Shown here: positions 45,250 to 58,134 of the stretch, one piece after another
How positions within the stretch are numbered: position 1 is the stretch's first letter
Layout: every line of letters starts with the position of its first letter
From: Buddleja alternifolia
Taxonomy: Eukaryota; Streptophyta; Magnoliopsida; Lamiales; Scrophulariaceae
Assembly (NCBI GenBank): GCA_019426215.1
Contig: CM033401.1
Coordinates: 20,279,134 to 20,343,133 of the forward strand
DNA length: 64,000 nucleotides
Reading direction: 5' to 3'
Notes under the pieces: model-generated
Told to the model about the DNA's origin: nothing
The model's database searches: none
Seen by the model: only the letters and a program-made list of their open reading frames with translations
Made by a program: the position numbers and the translations under genes

Positions 45250-46971
45250 GGGAAAATTTTAATTTTGGTCCAATTGGAGTTTGCCTAAAATACTTTTAGT
45301 CCATATGATTTTTTTGACACTTTTGGTTTCATTGGAGTAAAAACCTTGACACTTTTAGTCCCATATGTTAAAAAATGGACCAAAAATGGCGTTTGAGTCA
45401 CACGCATAATTAGTTTTTTTTAAAAAGTGAAAATAAAATTCAAAATAATAATAAAATAATCTAAAAAATTATAAAAAAAAAGAAAGAGAAAGTTAAAATG
45501 AAGAAAACACTGTCTTCTTCAACCCCCCCCCCCCCCCCAAAAAAAAACCCCAACCCAATCTTCCACCACCAAACAGCCCTTGTTGCACGGCACTGCCGCT
45601 GCACCACCTTCATGCGTCTAAGATGAAGGTGAGATGTAGGGGTGGGCGTTCGGATCGGATTTTCGGTTTCGGGTTGTTCGGATTCGGGTTAATCGGTTTT
45701 CGGGTAGTGAAACATAAAAACCGAATCCGAACCGATTTAATCAGGTACAATCGGGTTCGGGTACTTGTTCGGTTTGGATTCGGGTTATGGACAATTTTTA
45801 TGCTTGGGCCTTAGAGACAATATTTTGAATAAATGGTGGCCCAATTTTTTTTTTTTCGGGAGTTTTGGGCCTGTAATTAGATGCCCAAAAATCCAAAAAA
45901 AATGTGTTTTGGGGCCTCTATATGGTTGGCTGGTTGCTAAACTTCTACTATTTCATAATTAGTGTTTGATCTTTTCCAATTATTCTTACCAAATTATCTC
46001 AATAGCTATATACATAATACAAATATACAATCACTTTGCACTCCTGTGATCAACTTTTGCACTCCTGTGATCAACTTTTGCTTAATAAAATCAGTACCAA
46101 AAGCGAGGTAGATTCATCTTACCTTAATCTCGGCGACTTTGAGGCCGAATCCGGTGGTAGGCGGCGATTTGAGGTGGAGTTCGATCTGGGAGAAGGGTTT
46201 GGCGTGAGAGAGCAGAGGCAGGCGTGAGTTGTGAGAGAGCAGAGGAGGGTTTTCCTGTTTTGTTTTTTGTTTGACACTTTATTTAGAATAACTTTGACAC
46301 TTTTAATTTTATATTAATTTTAGATAAAAATTTGGATTTTTTTTAATTCGGGTATATCGGGTACCCGAATTACCCGATTGATCATAAAATTGAAAATCGA
46401 ATCCGAACCAAATAGTGATGTTCGGTTTCGGAAGAACCCGAATCCGATTAATTACCCGAACTACCCGATCCGAATAGTCCGAAACCGATCGGGTCGGTTC
46501 GGAAACCGAACTACCCGATCCGAATGCCCACCCCTAGTGAGATGGATATGGGGGTTTTGGAGGTGGTTATGTGGGTTTTTCGAATTTGATATAGGGGTTT
46601 TGTGGGTGGAGGAGTCGAAGTGGGGCAGCGAATATTGGGTGACTGGCTGGTGGCGGCGGTGGTACAATTGGGTAGCGACAATTGAATTGAAGACGACTAC
46701 AATCGTCATTTTCAATTTTCCCCTTTATTTTTCTTTTTTTATTAATTAATAGTTTATTTGAATTAGGAATTTTAATTCTGAATTTATTTTTTTATGTTTA
46801 AAAGATTTAACGGAGCGTGTGACTCAATTGCCATTTTTCGTCCATTTTTTTACGTTTGGGACTAAAAATGCCAATTATTTACTCCAATGAGACTAAAAGT
46901 GTCAAAAAAATTCCTATGGGACTAAAACTGATTTGGTCAAACTCCAATGGGACCAAAAGTGAAATTTTCCC
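45250..46971. mobile_element. Mutator-like element with long TIRs, interrupted by a hAT MITE
   Basis: Ends GGGAAAATTTTAATTTTGGT and the inverse GTGAAATTTTCCC. The inverted repeats extend for roughly 180 bp (GACACTTTTAGTCCCA and its inverse). It is flanked by TAAACTGACA and TAAATTGACA (45240-45249 and 46972-46981), one mismatch. Without the MITE it is about 814 bp. Interior DNA near 45540-45630 and 46545-46700 is GC-richer and may be a captured host fragment, but I could not identify it. Confidence 0.82.
45637..46536. mobile_element. hAT MITE (TAGGGGTGGGC family)
   Basis: 900 bp with termini TAGGGGTGGGCGTTCGGATC and the inverse of TAGGGGTGGGCATTCGGATC. A perfect 8 bp duplication GTGAGATG flanks it (45629-45636 and 46537-46544). 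Subterminal TTCGG/CCGAA words are dense at both ends. It lies inside the Mutator-like element and so inserted after it. Confidence 0.92.
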
Positions 46972-46981
46972 TAAATTGACA

Positions 46982-47299
46982 TGAAGAGAAATAGAGAATT
47001 AAAAAGGAAGATTTTAAATTCAACAACTAAATCTAATGAACCCAAACAAACAAGAAGAAATTATAAAGTTATAAAACACGAAAGGGATGATGAGATGGAT
47101 GATAAATTAGGAAACCAGGGCATAGCCCACTTCTTAGGTGGTGGTGCAAGAGTCTACCAATATGAGCTTAAAATGCCATATTAATTAAGTTGTAAAACTC
47201 TTTGCTTCAGTATTGTAATAGTTATGTCTTCCATCATCAACTCCAAGAGTCTGTAACACTAACTCCGTAGTATTAGAGTATCATTATTCTTTATGTAGC
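46982..47299. other. Non-coding spacer
   Basis: A short open frame (46981-47184, Lys/Arg-rich) lacks any recognisable domain. I see nothing else. Confidence 0.5.
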
Positions 47300-47540
47300 C
47301 TATTGGTGTAATTTCACTTTGCGGATAAATCTCCAATAACCATCAACATTTTCTAAACTGATTTCCCAGCGTTTCTCCCAGGTACCCTCCTTGTAGTCTT
47401 TAACCATCCAGACTCCCAAAATCTTATATCATTTTTGTAGCCCGATGAATAAACAAGACACAAGTTTTCTGCCAATTCCCTAACAAATGCGCAGTACCAT
47501 ATGACGCAAATGTCTATTCTGTTGGGGAAGTTCCTCAAAT
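47300..47540 (-). pseudogene. F-box protein fragment (F-box-associated domain)
   Basis: The minus strand encodes AFVRELAENLCLVYSSGYKN (near 47500-47440). After a one-base frame shift near 47430 it encodes ILGVWMVKDYKEGTWEKRW and ENVDGYWRFIRK, ending at a stop at 47300-47302. The pattern 'nLclvyss ... i.vW...dYkegtW.krw.i' is that of F-box-associated domains, the substrate-binding part of plant SCF ubiquitin ligases. No F-box motif was found upstream. It is a broken 3' remnant. Confidence 0.6.
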
Positions 47541-48063
47541 GATCAAGAACGAATATGTGAATGAAAACGAATTGGGCTATGCGTATACTTAAGATACTAT
47601 CTTAAGAACAACAATTTCTCCACCATACAGGTACTTCTCGGGAAATAAAATTGTTCCCAGGAGGCCAGAATAAAAGCCCAAACGCCAATCTATTCTATAG
47701 ACTGCACTCTATGAATAGATAAACCTATCACCCTTTTATGGATTATGAAAAGAGGTAGAGAAAAATAAAGAAAACAAGGAAAGTATGAAACTGTATAGAT
47801 AAGTGTATGTTGCAACTTTTCGTGAACTGTTTATGGTTTAAGGATGAGTGATCAAATTTTTCATTAACTGATATTTAACACTTGGGGTCTTATATATAAG
47901 CACACTTTCAAACGGTGAACAAAAAATTAAAAAAATGAGATGGCTATTGGAAAGGTTGCTGTCAAGAGTTACGTGATTTTTCCAAAGAGCCACATGCATC
48001 TTAATAGCGGCCTTCCAGCGGATAAATTAAAAAATAATTTAAACTTACCAACGGCTAATTTTA
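47541..48063. other. Non-coding stretch beside the F-box remnant
   Basis: No ORF recognised. A symmetric CTTATATATAAG near 47890 could have been a TATA box for the minus-strand F-box gene. Confidence 0.4.
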
Positions 48064-50556
48064 TGTAACACCCTATTTTTCTGGCTCCCAATTTTTATAG
48101 AAATTAAGGTAAGAGTTATAATTCTCGTTAATTAGATTTTGTAATTTATTTTATTCTAGCAATGCGCGTGCTCGATCCTTAACATTTTACTACTTGGTTG
48201 TATAGTTAATATTTATACTCTAGCGATAGGTAAAATAGGCTAGTAATATTTACAAGTCTTTGTGGACTAGTTTGTATGTAATATTATTTAAGGCCTTCGG
48301 TATGTGTCTAGATGTTAATATTTTAATCTTTAACATTTTACTACTTGGTTGTATGTTAATATTTATTACTCTAGCTATAGGTAAAATAGGCTAGTAATAT
48401 TTACAAGTCTTTGTGGACTAGTTTGTATGTAATATTATTTAAAACCTTCGGTATGTGTCTAGATGTTAATATACATTTATATATATAATGTATATATAGA
48501 ACTAGAATAAAAGAGAACAAAAGGGGTAGGTGGCTAGCTTAGAAATATAACACCTCCTTCCCATTCTAAACGTGGCAAGAGAAGAGAGAAATGGCAGCAC
48601 CTATTCTCAGTTCCTTATCTTGACAACCTTCATCCACCTAGCATACATTTCACTCCTTTCATATTCACTCCAACCAAACACTTTCAACATCTACCCAACT
48701 TATATATACAACTGAAATTAGACTTGTGGTGAGTCACATATATATGTTTTATGTTCACTTATATGAATGAGCTATCAATGGTTGAGTAAATTGAATTTAA
48801 TTATGGTGTATTTGATCACACATATATGTTTTATGTTCACTTAACCTGCTTGATTCAGGAGTATACTTGGAAATTATTTGACCAACTGTTTATGTGACAA
48901 AGTGAGTGAAATTATTTATGTAAATTTTTCTGGGGCTCTATGATCGTGTCAGGAGTATACTTGTAAATTTTGGTAAATATTAAAGTTGTTTTGAATTTTA
49001 TACAATTCTTGCAATAAAGCTGCCAGGCTGTTAGCAGGATTGAACTGTGCCACAATTTTGAACCTATTTGACCAACTTGGAGATATGATTTTATTCCGAA
49101 ACTTTTATTGTACCAATATGTGTGTCATAAACGTTTCTCAAAAGTTGAGAGCTTTTGGAGTAACAGGGGATTTTATAAACATATTTAAATGAAACTGCCA
49201 TACTGTTTTGCGGGAATGAAGCAAGTTTATGTTTTTAGCTTACTTGTCATACCTATAGCTTTTATTTCATTCCCAAATGTTTACTGTAATATTATATACA
49301 TGTTGGTAGTGTGTCCTCAAATTTTGTAAACAGGGCATTTAGAATTGTTTGAATCTTAAGTGTCTTTCCTGAAAACGATCCAGGTGCAACCACGATTTGG
49401 TGAGCTAATCACCTAGTTAAAGATGTCAATTAAATTTGGGATTTTTATGACATGTTCATCAACGTGATTCTTCTGTTCTTGAAAAGTTTTAGAGCAAAAT
49501 CTTACTTAGGGAATTTATGAGAATTTCTCTGTGCTAGTATATAGCTTACGTGAGGATTGTTTAAACTCAGATTGCCTATATGTGTAGTACGACTTGCTTT
49601 ATTAAGCTGAGTGACAAAGTATCGTAGTTCAAGAATATGACAGTGTGTCCTTGGACGGAAGGATATGACCCTGGTTCAAACGACACACGAGACTACAATG
49701 CCGAGTTGTAATTTTGAGGGTTTCTGTTTTCCTTCAAAACTCTTTAATTGCTTTACCTACTAGTGATTGCTTTGTTTCGTTATACAATTGTCTTATCAAT
49801 ATCTTGTTAATTGGTTCGTGAAGATTGTTGATTCCTAAATATCTCGTTCGGTTCAATATCTCGTTATCCTCGATGATGATTCCTTTCGAGTCTATAGTAC
49901 ATATCTTGCCTCGAAATGGTCTTCGGTCTGATCGGTGTCAATTACCTTATGTCTTGTCGTACCAATACCTAGTTCATATCTTTCATCATCTCATTGAGAC
50001 CATTGTACTTCTTGGCTCTCCTCCATCGGATAAGGGACCTAAGTGCTACGCTGGGAGCCACCTCTTGAGGCTTCGGCACAAAGTGCTACACGGCGGCTAG
50101 CCAACATGCGATTCATTACAATTATAGTACTGATTTAGAATTGAACCTAAGGTTGAGAGTAAGGAATGCTTTTTCCTTAGCCAGAGGTGTTGGAATTTTT
50201 AAAGGGTTATTAGGTTAGTGGTAGCTACGATTCCAAGCAAGTAAGCTCATATATCCCTCAAAACAAGCCAAGTTCTTTATTCTTGAGACTTTTGTCCATT
50301 TGAATTACCTTGAACCATCTTTTAGAGATCTTCTGAGCTCTTATTCATCGTATCCTTTCTAAAAGTTTATTATTTCTTAATGTTCTTGACTTTTGACGCA
50401 CTTTCCTATCCCCAAACTAATTATCATTTAACTGAAAACCATTTTATGCTTAATCTTTGGACTCCTTTTGATTCATTCTTATTGAGAGACCTTCCTTTTA
50501 TTCACTTCTTCTTGATGACCCGACTTGTAGTTTGTATTACTCTTCGTTCTCGATGT
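48064..50556. repeat. Candidate Ty3/gypsy (chromovirus-type) LTR, right border uncertain
   Basis: Begins TGTAACACCCTATTTTTCTG at 48064; TGTAACACCC is the usual start of plant Tekay/Del-type LTRs. No ORF of note over 2.4 kb. The region 49930-50330 (GCTACGCTGGGAGCCACC, GTTGGAATTTTTAAAGGG) also has LTR-like character. One possible end is AACCA at 50440 with 5-mers TTTTA on both sides, but that match is weak. The copia element at 50557 may instead have inserted inside the LTR. Confidence 0.4.
48177..48478. repeat. Tandem duplication, period 151 bp
   Basis: Two copies (48177-48327 and 48328-48478) share AACATTTTACTACTTGGTTG, GACTAGTTTGTATGTAATAT and TCGGTATGTGTCTAGATG with only a few changes. It lies within the candidate LTR. 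Confidence 0.93.
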
Positions 50557-52165
50557 TGTGATTCGGTCTAGTGGATAAATTTTTTTATCCAAATCATACC
50601 GAGAATCAAATTCGGGGATATTCATGATATTGGTGTTGAACACAATAGGAACGAATTATGATAGAGAGTAATCGAATTACCTCTTGACAACAAAATTCTG
50701 AATTATCAGCAGCAGCCCCAGACTTTTGTCTCTAGATAATCACGCAGAAGAAAAATTCTCTGAGAAAAGCTCCGATCTTCTCCCGACAACAATGGCAACG
50801 ACGGCTAGTTGGAGAGAGAGGGAGGGAATTTTCTTTCCTATTACTTTAGGTTTCTTTTTGGCTCTCAGTCAGATTCTAAAACAATGATTTGTGTGTGTAG
50901 AGTTCTGACACTGACTGAATACTTATATCACATGAGCAGAACCCTTAGGTATTACAGAGAGGGGCAGCCGCTAGGCCTATTGAAGATGGGCTTCCGGGCT
51001 TTGTTCCATCTTAGCCCATGTGTAATTAATTAAATCCATGTTCAATCCAATTGACATTTAATTAATTACTTTAATCAAATTAATTTCCAATTAATTTAAC
51101 TTATGAATTAATATGATTTAATTAATTTATTTAATCCAATTAAATATGTTTAATTAAATCATGTCATTCATTTGTCAGTCAATTCACATCTAATGTGATT
51201 TTACCATAATACCCTTAGCATGAAAATATTCCTTTTCTTCAAATAGCGCGACTCTCTGGCTCGATTCAATTGGCAATGGAAGGATTCCAAAGGATAAGGT
51301 TGTCACCTTGCCAACACCGTGGAACCAAATCGTAACCCAATTGAATACAAGATGAACATGTCATCACGAACCTTGATTACGACTACCATATGTGTATAAA
51401 CTCTTCACCGACGTGACCCGATCAAGTAAGAGCCATGGTACATCAAACTCATATAACTTGATGCTGTACTCAGTAATCATAACAATGTAAAATTACCAAA
51501 CTACCATTAGTGACCATCACTAGTTTAGTTTATTTGCTTTGGCCAAAGACTTTGTAATTTCTATTGCTTATGATCGTACAGGTCAAATCTTCGTTTACTA
51601 TCGAGATGGTGAATCCCATATTGGCAGTTATCTTATAATGTCGAATGCCCCATGTGGATCGTACTTCAAGGTTGACCCCACCTATTAGGTGATACAGGTC
51701 TAACTACTCTGATAACATATCCAATATTACAAGCACATCATAAATAACTCCTCAGGTCTAAAGTTCACACATTCTATCGCAATCTTAATCCCAATCATTG
51801 ACTGTCAAAGAGTAAATACCCATGTGATTGGATTAATGCGAGTTGAGTTCAAATATGTTAATTCCATTAATCATATTCATGACACTAGCTCCCACTATCT
51901 AATCAGTGTACAACTCGCGAACTCTTGTTTTAAGAGATTAAGTACTTGACTCTTCCAGTGCCTCCTCCTTTTCATAAGAGGTGGAGAGTCTATCTTCAAA
52001 TTTCAAGGACTTATTTGTTCAACACATTTAAATGCCATTAGATTTATATGAACAAAATCAAAACCTTTATTCTATAAATAGAAACGATAAAATGTTTGTT
52101 CAAATAACTTATCAAAGCTCTACTCAATCTAATGCCTCATAGGCATTATGGGCATACACCTAAAA
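50557..52165 (-). repeat. 3' LTR of copia element 1
   Basis: Starts TGTGATTCGGTCTAGTGG and ends CATACACCTAAAA (the expected terminal CA has mutated to AA). 1609 bp. The part 51010-51175 is rich in TTAATTAA-type words. Blocks such as TGGCCAAAGACTTTG are shared with the LTR of copia element 2, so the families are related. Confidence 0.88.
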
Positions 52166-52178
52166 ATCTCCCATTTGC
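52166..52178 (-). other. Polypurine tract of copia element 1
   Basis: The minus strand reads GCAAATGGGAGAT directly before the 3' LTR. The equivalent in copia element 2 is GCAAGTGGGAGAT. Confidence 0.75.
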
Positions 52179-52254
52179 ACTCAACGCCAATTGCTATGGT
52201 ATTTGATGCCCATCTTCTCAAGATGTTTATCTAGCACCGCCTATGTTTATCTTC

Positions 52255-55146
52255 TCAAGAGAGGGTCAACCACGTTTTCTGCACGGCTATATCGCCTCTT
52301 CCAACGATTTCTCGTATTATATGATATTTCCTCATCACGAGTTTAGATTTGTTGTGAGGCCTTGGTTCTTTAGCTTGCGCTATTGCTCCGTTGTTGTCAT
52401 ACCATAGTGGCAATGACATTTCCACGCTAGGAACCAATTGAAGTTCAGCTGTGAACTTTTTCTTCCAAACAACTTCTTTTGCTGTCTCAGAGGGTGCCAT
52501 ATATTCTGCCTCTGTTGTGGAATCAGCAGTAGTGCTTTGCTTGAAACTTTTCCAAGACACTGCTCCACCATTGAGTGTGAATATGTATCCAGAGGTGGAC
52601 TTGAGGTCATCCAAATTAGATTGAAAATTTGAATCGGTGTAACCATCCACCTTCAGTTCTCCATTTCCATATATCAATAGCATATCTTTAGTTCTTCTTA
52701 AGTACTTTAAGATACACTTCACTATTGTCCAGTGAGGCTCTCCCGAGTTTGCTTGAAACCTACTGACCATGCTCACAGCATGTGCCAGATCTGGTCTCGT
52801 GCACAATATCAGGTACATGAGACTTCCTACTGCTGACACATAGGGTGCATTCCTCATTTCCATTCTATCCTCGTCCATTTTAGGACCCCATATCTCATGG
52901 GCAAAAGTCCTCCCTTAGAGTTATGGATTTCTTATCTCTTAAGGACTTTCTCTAGGTAGAGCACTTGAGAGAGACCAATCATTTAATTCGCTCTATCTCT
53001 ATATAGGCGAATTCCCAGAATATAGGTTGCTTCTCCCAAGTCTTTCATGGAGAACGTGCTTGAGAGCCATGTCTTGACTGATGTCAATAAGCCTATGTCA
53101 TTCCCTATAAGTGGTATGTCATCTATATATAGAACTAGGAATGTCAACTTGCTCCCACTGACCATTTTGTAGACATATAGTTCGTCTTTATTCTTGATGA
53201 AGCCATATTTTTTTGCTTCTTCATCGAACCTTAGATTCCAGCTCCGAGAGGCTTGCTTCAGTCCATAAATGGACCTATTAAGTTTGCAAAATTTATGAGA
53301 ATCTGCTTCGGATATGAAGCCCCTGGGCTGTTGCATATAAATGTCCTCCTCGAGGTATCTATTTAAGAATGCGGTCTTCACATCCATTTGCCAGATTTCA
53401 TAATCTAAGTTCGCAGCTCTGGCTAGCAAATTCTAATAGATTTGATCATGGCTAGTGGCGAAAAGGTTTCCTCATAGTCAATGCCCTCCTTTTGACTATA
53501 CCCACCTTTCGCCACCAGCCTGGCCTTATAGGTATCCACCTTGCCATCCAGACCAATAGATCCATTTGCATCCAATTGGTCTTACTCCATTTGGTAGATC
53601 AGTAACAGTCCAGACTTGGTTCGAATATATCGAATAAATCTCTGCTTTCATAGTTTCAAGCTACTTTGAGGAATCCATATCCGTCTCTACTTCATCATAG
53701 TCAGAGAGATCATCTCCATGGCTTCCTTTTGCAACATCATACAAATGATGCTGTGTATTGTGCAGATAGCCATATCTCTCAACCAGCTGAGATACTCTGC
53801 TAGATTGTCGCTGCGATGGTTGTGTCAAATTGGGTTTTGATTCTTGAACTAATGTCTCCCATGGGACGTTATCTTGTTCTTCCAGAACAATCTTTTTACC
53901 TGCACCACCTTCTCAAATGAATTCTTCTTCAAGAAAGTGGGCTTGCAAGGCCACGATGATCCTATGATCATTTTGCAGGTAAAAGAGGTATCCCATCGAA
54001 TCTAGGGGAAAACTGATAAAACTTCTTTTCAAGGATGTATCCTCTAATTTCTCTACCTTGGTCTTCTTTACATATGCTGGGCAACGCCATATCTTTATGT
54101 ACTTGAGACTAGGCTTCCTATCGCTCCATATTTCATATAGTGTAGTGGGAACAGATTTCGAGGGACATTTGTTTAGAATATGCTCAACTATAAGCAAAGC
54201 ATGTCCCCATAAGGAAATGGGTAAATCAGTGTAGCTAAGCATGGAGCGTATCATGTCCACCAGAGTACGATTCCTTCTTTTTGCTACCCCATTGAGTTTT
54301 GAAGTTGCTGGAGGAGTTAGTTGTACTACTATGCCTTGTTCTGTTAAGAACTCGTTAAACTCGGTACTCATGTATTCGCCACCTCGGTCAGATCGAAGTG
54401 TCTTAATACAGTGCCCCATTTGTTTTTTAGTTAAAGCTTTGAATTCCTTGAACCATTTAAGTGCTTCGGACTTATACTTCATTAGATAAACTAGACCATA
54501 CCTAGAGTGGTCATCTATGAAGGTTATAAAGTACTGAAAACCTCCAAGGGCCGCATCCTTGATGGGCCCACGAACGTCAGTGTGAATTAATCATAAAACT
54601 TCATTTGCCATTTCAAAATGTCCAGCGAAAGGTGGCCTAGTCATCTTACCTTTAAGACATGATTCACAAGTAGGATATAGGTCAGACCTAAGTGGGACAA
54701 TAAGCCCGCATTTTTCATGAATCTTAATTTCACCGGCATGTCCTAGTCTAAGGTGCAATATGAGTTTTTGGTTTACTCCACTCATGCTACGTTTCCTAGT
54801 CATAGTATTAACCATACATTGATTTTGGACATTCAAATAGTATAAACCATTAATTAAAGATGTAGAGCCAACACACTTATTTCCAAAATAAATATCACAA
54901 GAATTATGTTTAAAAGAAAACAAATATCCTTTCCTGACCAATACAGGAATAGAAATAATATTCTTGAGCCCATTGGTCAAAACTAGGCAATCATCTAAAA
55001 TAATTTGATGTCCAGAAAATAATATAACAAAAGTAATTTCAATGTGCGTCGCAGCCACGCTGTGTTCGCTTCCAACATTGATCATCACTTCCTTTTCATC
55101 CAACTTTCTACTTGCCTCCAGTTCTTGGTTCAAAACACATATATGA
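52255..55146 (-). pseudogene. copia pol (protease remnant, integrase, RT, RNase H), element 1
   Basis: From right to left: a protease remnant in which the DSG site is replaced and a stop intervenes (WILDF*ASAHIC); a GAG-pre-integrase domain (LHLRLGHAGEIK ... CESCLKGKM); an integrase core with RSDRGGEY but NGVAKRRNRT, where Lys replaces the catalytic Glu; RT with KTAFLNRYLEEDIYM and YIDD; and RNase H with STTADSTTEAEY, cut short by a deletion near 52250. Frame breaks lie at 54590, 53913-53430 and 52982-52878. The pieces match plant copia pol closely but cannot make protein. Confidence 0.9.
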
Positions 55147-55149
55147 GCA

Positions 55150-56010
55150 CTAGCTCAGAAATCTAGAATCCAAGAAGTACAAAATATCATCATAGAACAA
55201 TTTGTTTTCTGCTTTCAGCTTCGGACAGTCACGCTTCCAATGCCCTGCTTCTTTGTAATGGAGGCATATGTCTGTCTTCTTAGGGCCCCTGTCCTTGAAC
55301 CTCTTCTTTTGGTTTGCCTTGCCTTTGGTCTTCCCAGAAGTTTTTGCCACTCCCAGTTGCTTCTCGCCTCGTTTCTTCTTCTGAGTTTTTGAAGTCTCAG
55401 TAGAAACGACCAAAGCAGTCTCTTTCATCTTGGGGTCCATTTGTGATTGAGCATTTGTGAGTTTGTTCAAAAGACGCGACAATGAACACTCAATGTCATT
55501 CATATTGAAATTCACTATGAATTGCGGAAAAGACTTGGGTAGTGACTGCAGGATGAGATCAGTCTGAAGCTGGAAGTCCATAGAGGAGTCGAGGGCCTCC
55601 AATCTCTCAAACATGGAGATCATCTTCAAAACATGATCCCCAACATTCTCTCCTTCCTTCATTCTCTCCCCAAAGAGTTGATAGGAGATCTCATAACGAG
55701 CAGTCCTGCTCTGTTCTCTGTAGAGTTCCTTCAGATGCACCATGATTTCAGCAACTGTTCCCATCTTTTCATGAGATCGCTGCAGTTTATTGGGCATCGA
55801 TCCCAGCATGTACCCCTTGACATGAATGTCAGCTTTTATCCAGTCTTCACGGGTAAGCTTATCTTCAAAAGATCCGGGTTCTGGGACTTCAGGTATTTCA
55901 TCATCGAGCACGTGTCTCAAAGATTCAAGTCTGAGGACAATCCTCAGATTTTGTATCCAATCAATGAAATTTGGTCCAGTGAGGACATTTTTCTCAAGTA
56001 CTATTGTCAA
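55150..56010 (-). pseudogene. copia gag, element 1
   Basis: 286 codons, nearly complete. It has a UBN2-type gag core (FIDWIQNLRIVLR, LLNKLTNAQSQM), a Lys-rich linker and a zinc knuckle with Tyr in place of the second Cys (CLHYKEAGHWKRDC). It is still open from MTIVLEKN but unlikely to work, because of the knuckle change and the stop into pol. Confidence 0.85.
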
Positions 56011-58134
56011 AGGGTTAGTCTTTGTGCAGGAAATAAACTGCAGAAGAATACCAAGATTTTACGATTAGATGTGTTATTATGTACTTTCAACTAAAATCAA
56101 GGATTTCAATATTTACTTGACTCCCACTATTTTTCTTGAAACATTGCACTCCCACTACAATAATCGAAAACCTCGTTGGGTTGGTTTCATAGTGAGTGGT
56201 TGAGTTCCTGAATGATCTAAACAAGTTGCAACCTTGAATGATATATGGCTTGTTAGATCATTGTGGTGATGTTATACATCAATCGGTCTAACCGATGATT
56301 CAATCTTCTTTATCTCATGGATCACTGAACCACACTTTTTCGATATATAGGTGGTGATCCATCTGAGTCATTTATCCCATCAACTCCTTTCAGTTTAACA
56401 ATTTAATCTCGCCTTGCAACCTTGAATGATATATGGGTGGAATTCGCTTCGACATGAAGGCATCAAATGCACTAAAGAAGATAGAGTACCACGTCTTGAT
56501 GCATGACCCCCTTATTTGGGGAAGATGCCATGCACTTGAAGTGAACCCACCTTCTAAAGTTTGATAGAGAGCTAGGACATCCAATGGCCCTTTACTTAAT
56601 ATTTTTCAATGGGAGAATTACAACATTCGATAATGTTAATTATATTGGTCTCACTTTGCACATTAATTTATTTTACGGCGCAATTTTAAAGGAAATGCAT
56701 AAGAATAAGCCTAGCAATTCTAACAACACACACATGTATAGACTATCTAGATCATCTCGAGCCAATGAGTGATCGGGGAGGGGTTCTATCTATTACAAGG
56801 GTCACTGCCTATACAAGATGTAATCTTCATACTTCTCCAAGACTTTATGTACCACCATGATCTGCCATTTGGGCCTATCTCTAAAACAATTACATAGAAA
56901 TAACCTATACAAAATTCTATGAATTGAAGATACAAGCTGGGGGGCTCAAACTCTGGCCCAATACAACCCAGGTAAGACAACAAAGATAAACCCTAAGTTC
57001 ATACATGGTGTCACCATCACATAAATAAGGAGCATATAAACAATTTACTCACATATGTGAATTAATCATTAAGTCTAATTTAATGTATCAAATCTAATTT
57101 AATATCATCAAAATAAATCCAATTTAGTTTGAATACTATAATCTAATTAAAGTGTCACTACTATTAAATAAAGTTACATTGGTAATTTAATCTAAACACA
57201 TAGCAATATCATGTAAAAAGGAAGTTGGTATTTAAATCTAATTTAACATATACCAACCTATTATAAAAAACAAGGTTAAATCCAATTTTAAACTTTTGAA
57301 GAATTTAAGTAAATTTAAATTTTTCAATAAATTCAATTTTAAAATAAATTTAAATCCAATTTAAGTAATTTAACTAAATCTAATTTAGAATAAACTTAAA
57401 TCAAAATTAATTCATTAATCTAATTTAGGGGTTTGAGTAAACTTAAATCCAATTTAATTTATTCACTAATTTAGAATTTGAAACAAAATAATTAGGGTCA
57501 ATTAATTAATAAATAGTTCGGTTGAGCTTTCAATCAGGTCAAACCCACATAATTAATTGACAATTGAGTAACCCAATTAAATCGTTGGGCCACGCCTGAC
57601 ATAATTAATTATGTCGGGCCTGACCTAAAAACAATAATTAAAATACAGCTGGGCTCGGCCCAACACTTTAAATTAATGTGCTGGGCTACGTTCAACCGCG
57701 CTGGGCATTTATCATGAGCCCAGCCTGGATCATCCTGGGCACAGCCTAGCGCTTATATTCGGCCCAACACAGATTACTTGGTGTTGGGCTTTAGCCCAAA
57801 ACAACCTTAATTTTTGTTGGGCTAAAGCCCAACACTCCTGCAGCCTCCACCAGCAGCATGCGCTGCTGCTGTAGCAGCACGGCGGTGCCGCTGCTCCGGT
57901 GGTGGCGCATCGCGTTTTTCCAAAAAACATGTAATTTTTCATAAAATTATGAATCCAATTCAATTTTTCGTTTTACCAGATAAGTCCAATTCAACTCATG
58001 GAAAAATAATTTTACAGATTCGAATGCATAACATAAATTACCCAAATTACATACGATATGTAAATACATGTTTATAATATTAAAACAATTAAAACACGTA
58101 AACATACAATGAATATCATGAATTTCCCGAATTT
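56011..58134 (-). other. Long 5' leader of copia element 1
   Basis: About 2.1 kb between the primer site and gag, with no credible ORF. Positions 57050-57500 are a degenerate AT-rich repeat of AATCTAATTTAA-type words. Positions 57580-57910 switch to GC-rich sequence with many GGGC/GCCC words and the hairpin listed separately. Confidence 0.7.
57781..57835. repeat. Perfect 19 bp inverted repeat (hairpin)
   Basis: GTGTTGGGCTTTAGCCCAA (57781-57799) and its exact complement (57817-57835) with a 17 nt loop. Each arm is itself nearly self-complementary (GGGCTTTAGCCC). It lies in the GC-rich part of the leader. Confidence 0.9.

Noticed and set aside
50809..51033. A 74-codon ORF in the copia LTR
   Set aside because: It lies wholly within the LTR, is not kept open at the matching place in the other LTR and has no domain.
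57730..57963. Minus-strand Cys/Trp-rich ORF in the copia leader
   Set aside because: Its composition follows from GGGC/GCCC repeats and the hairpin. No family resemblance.
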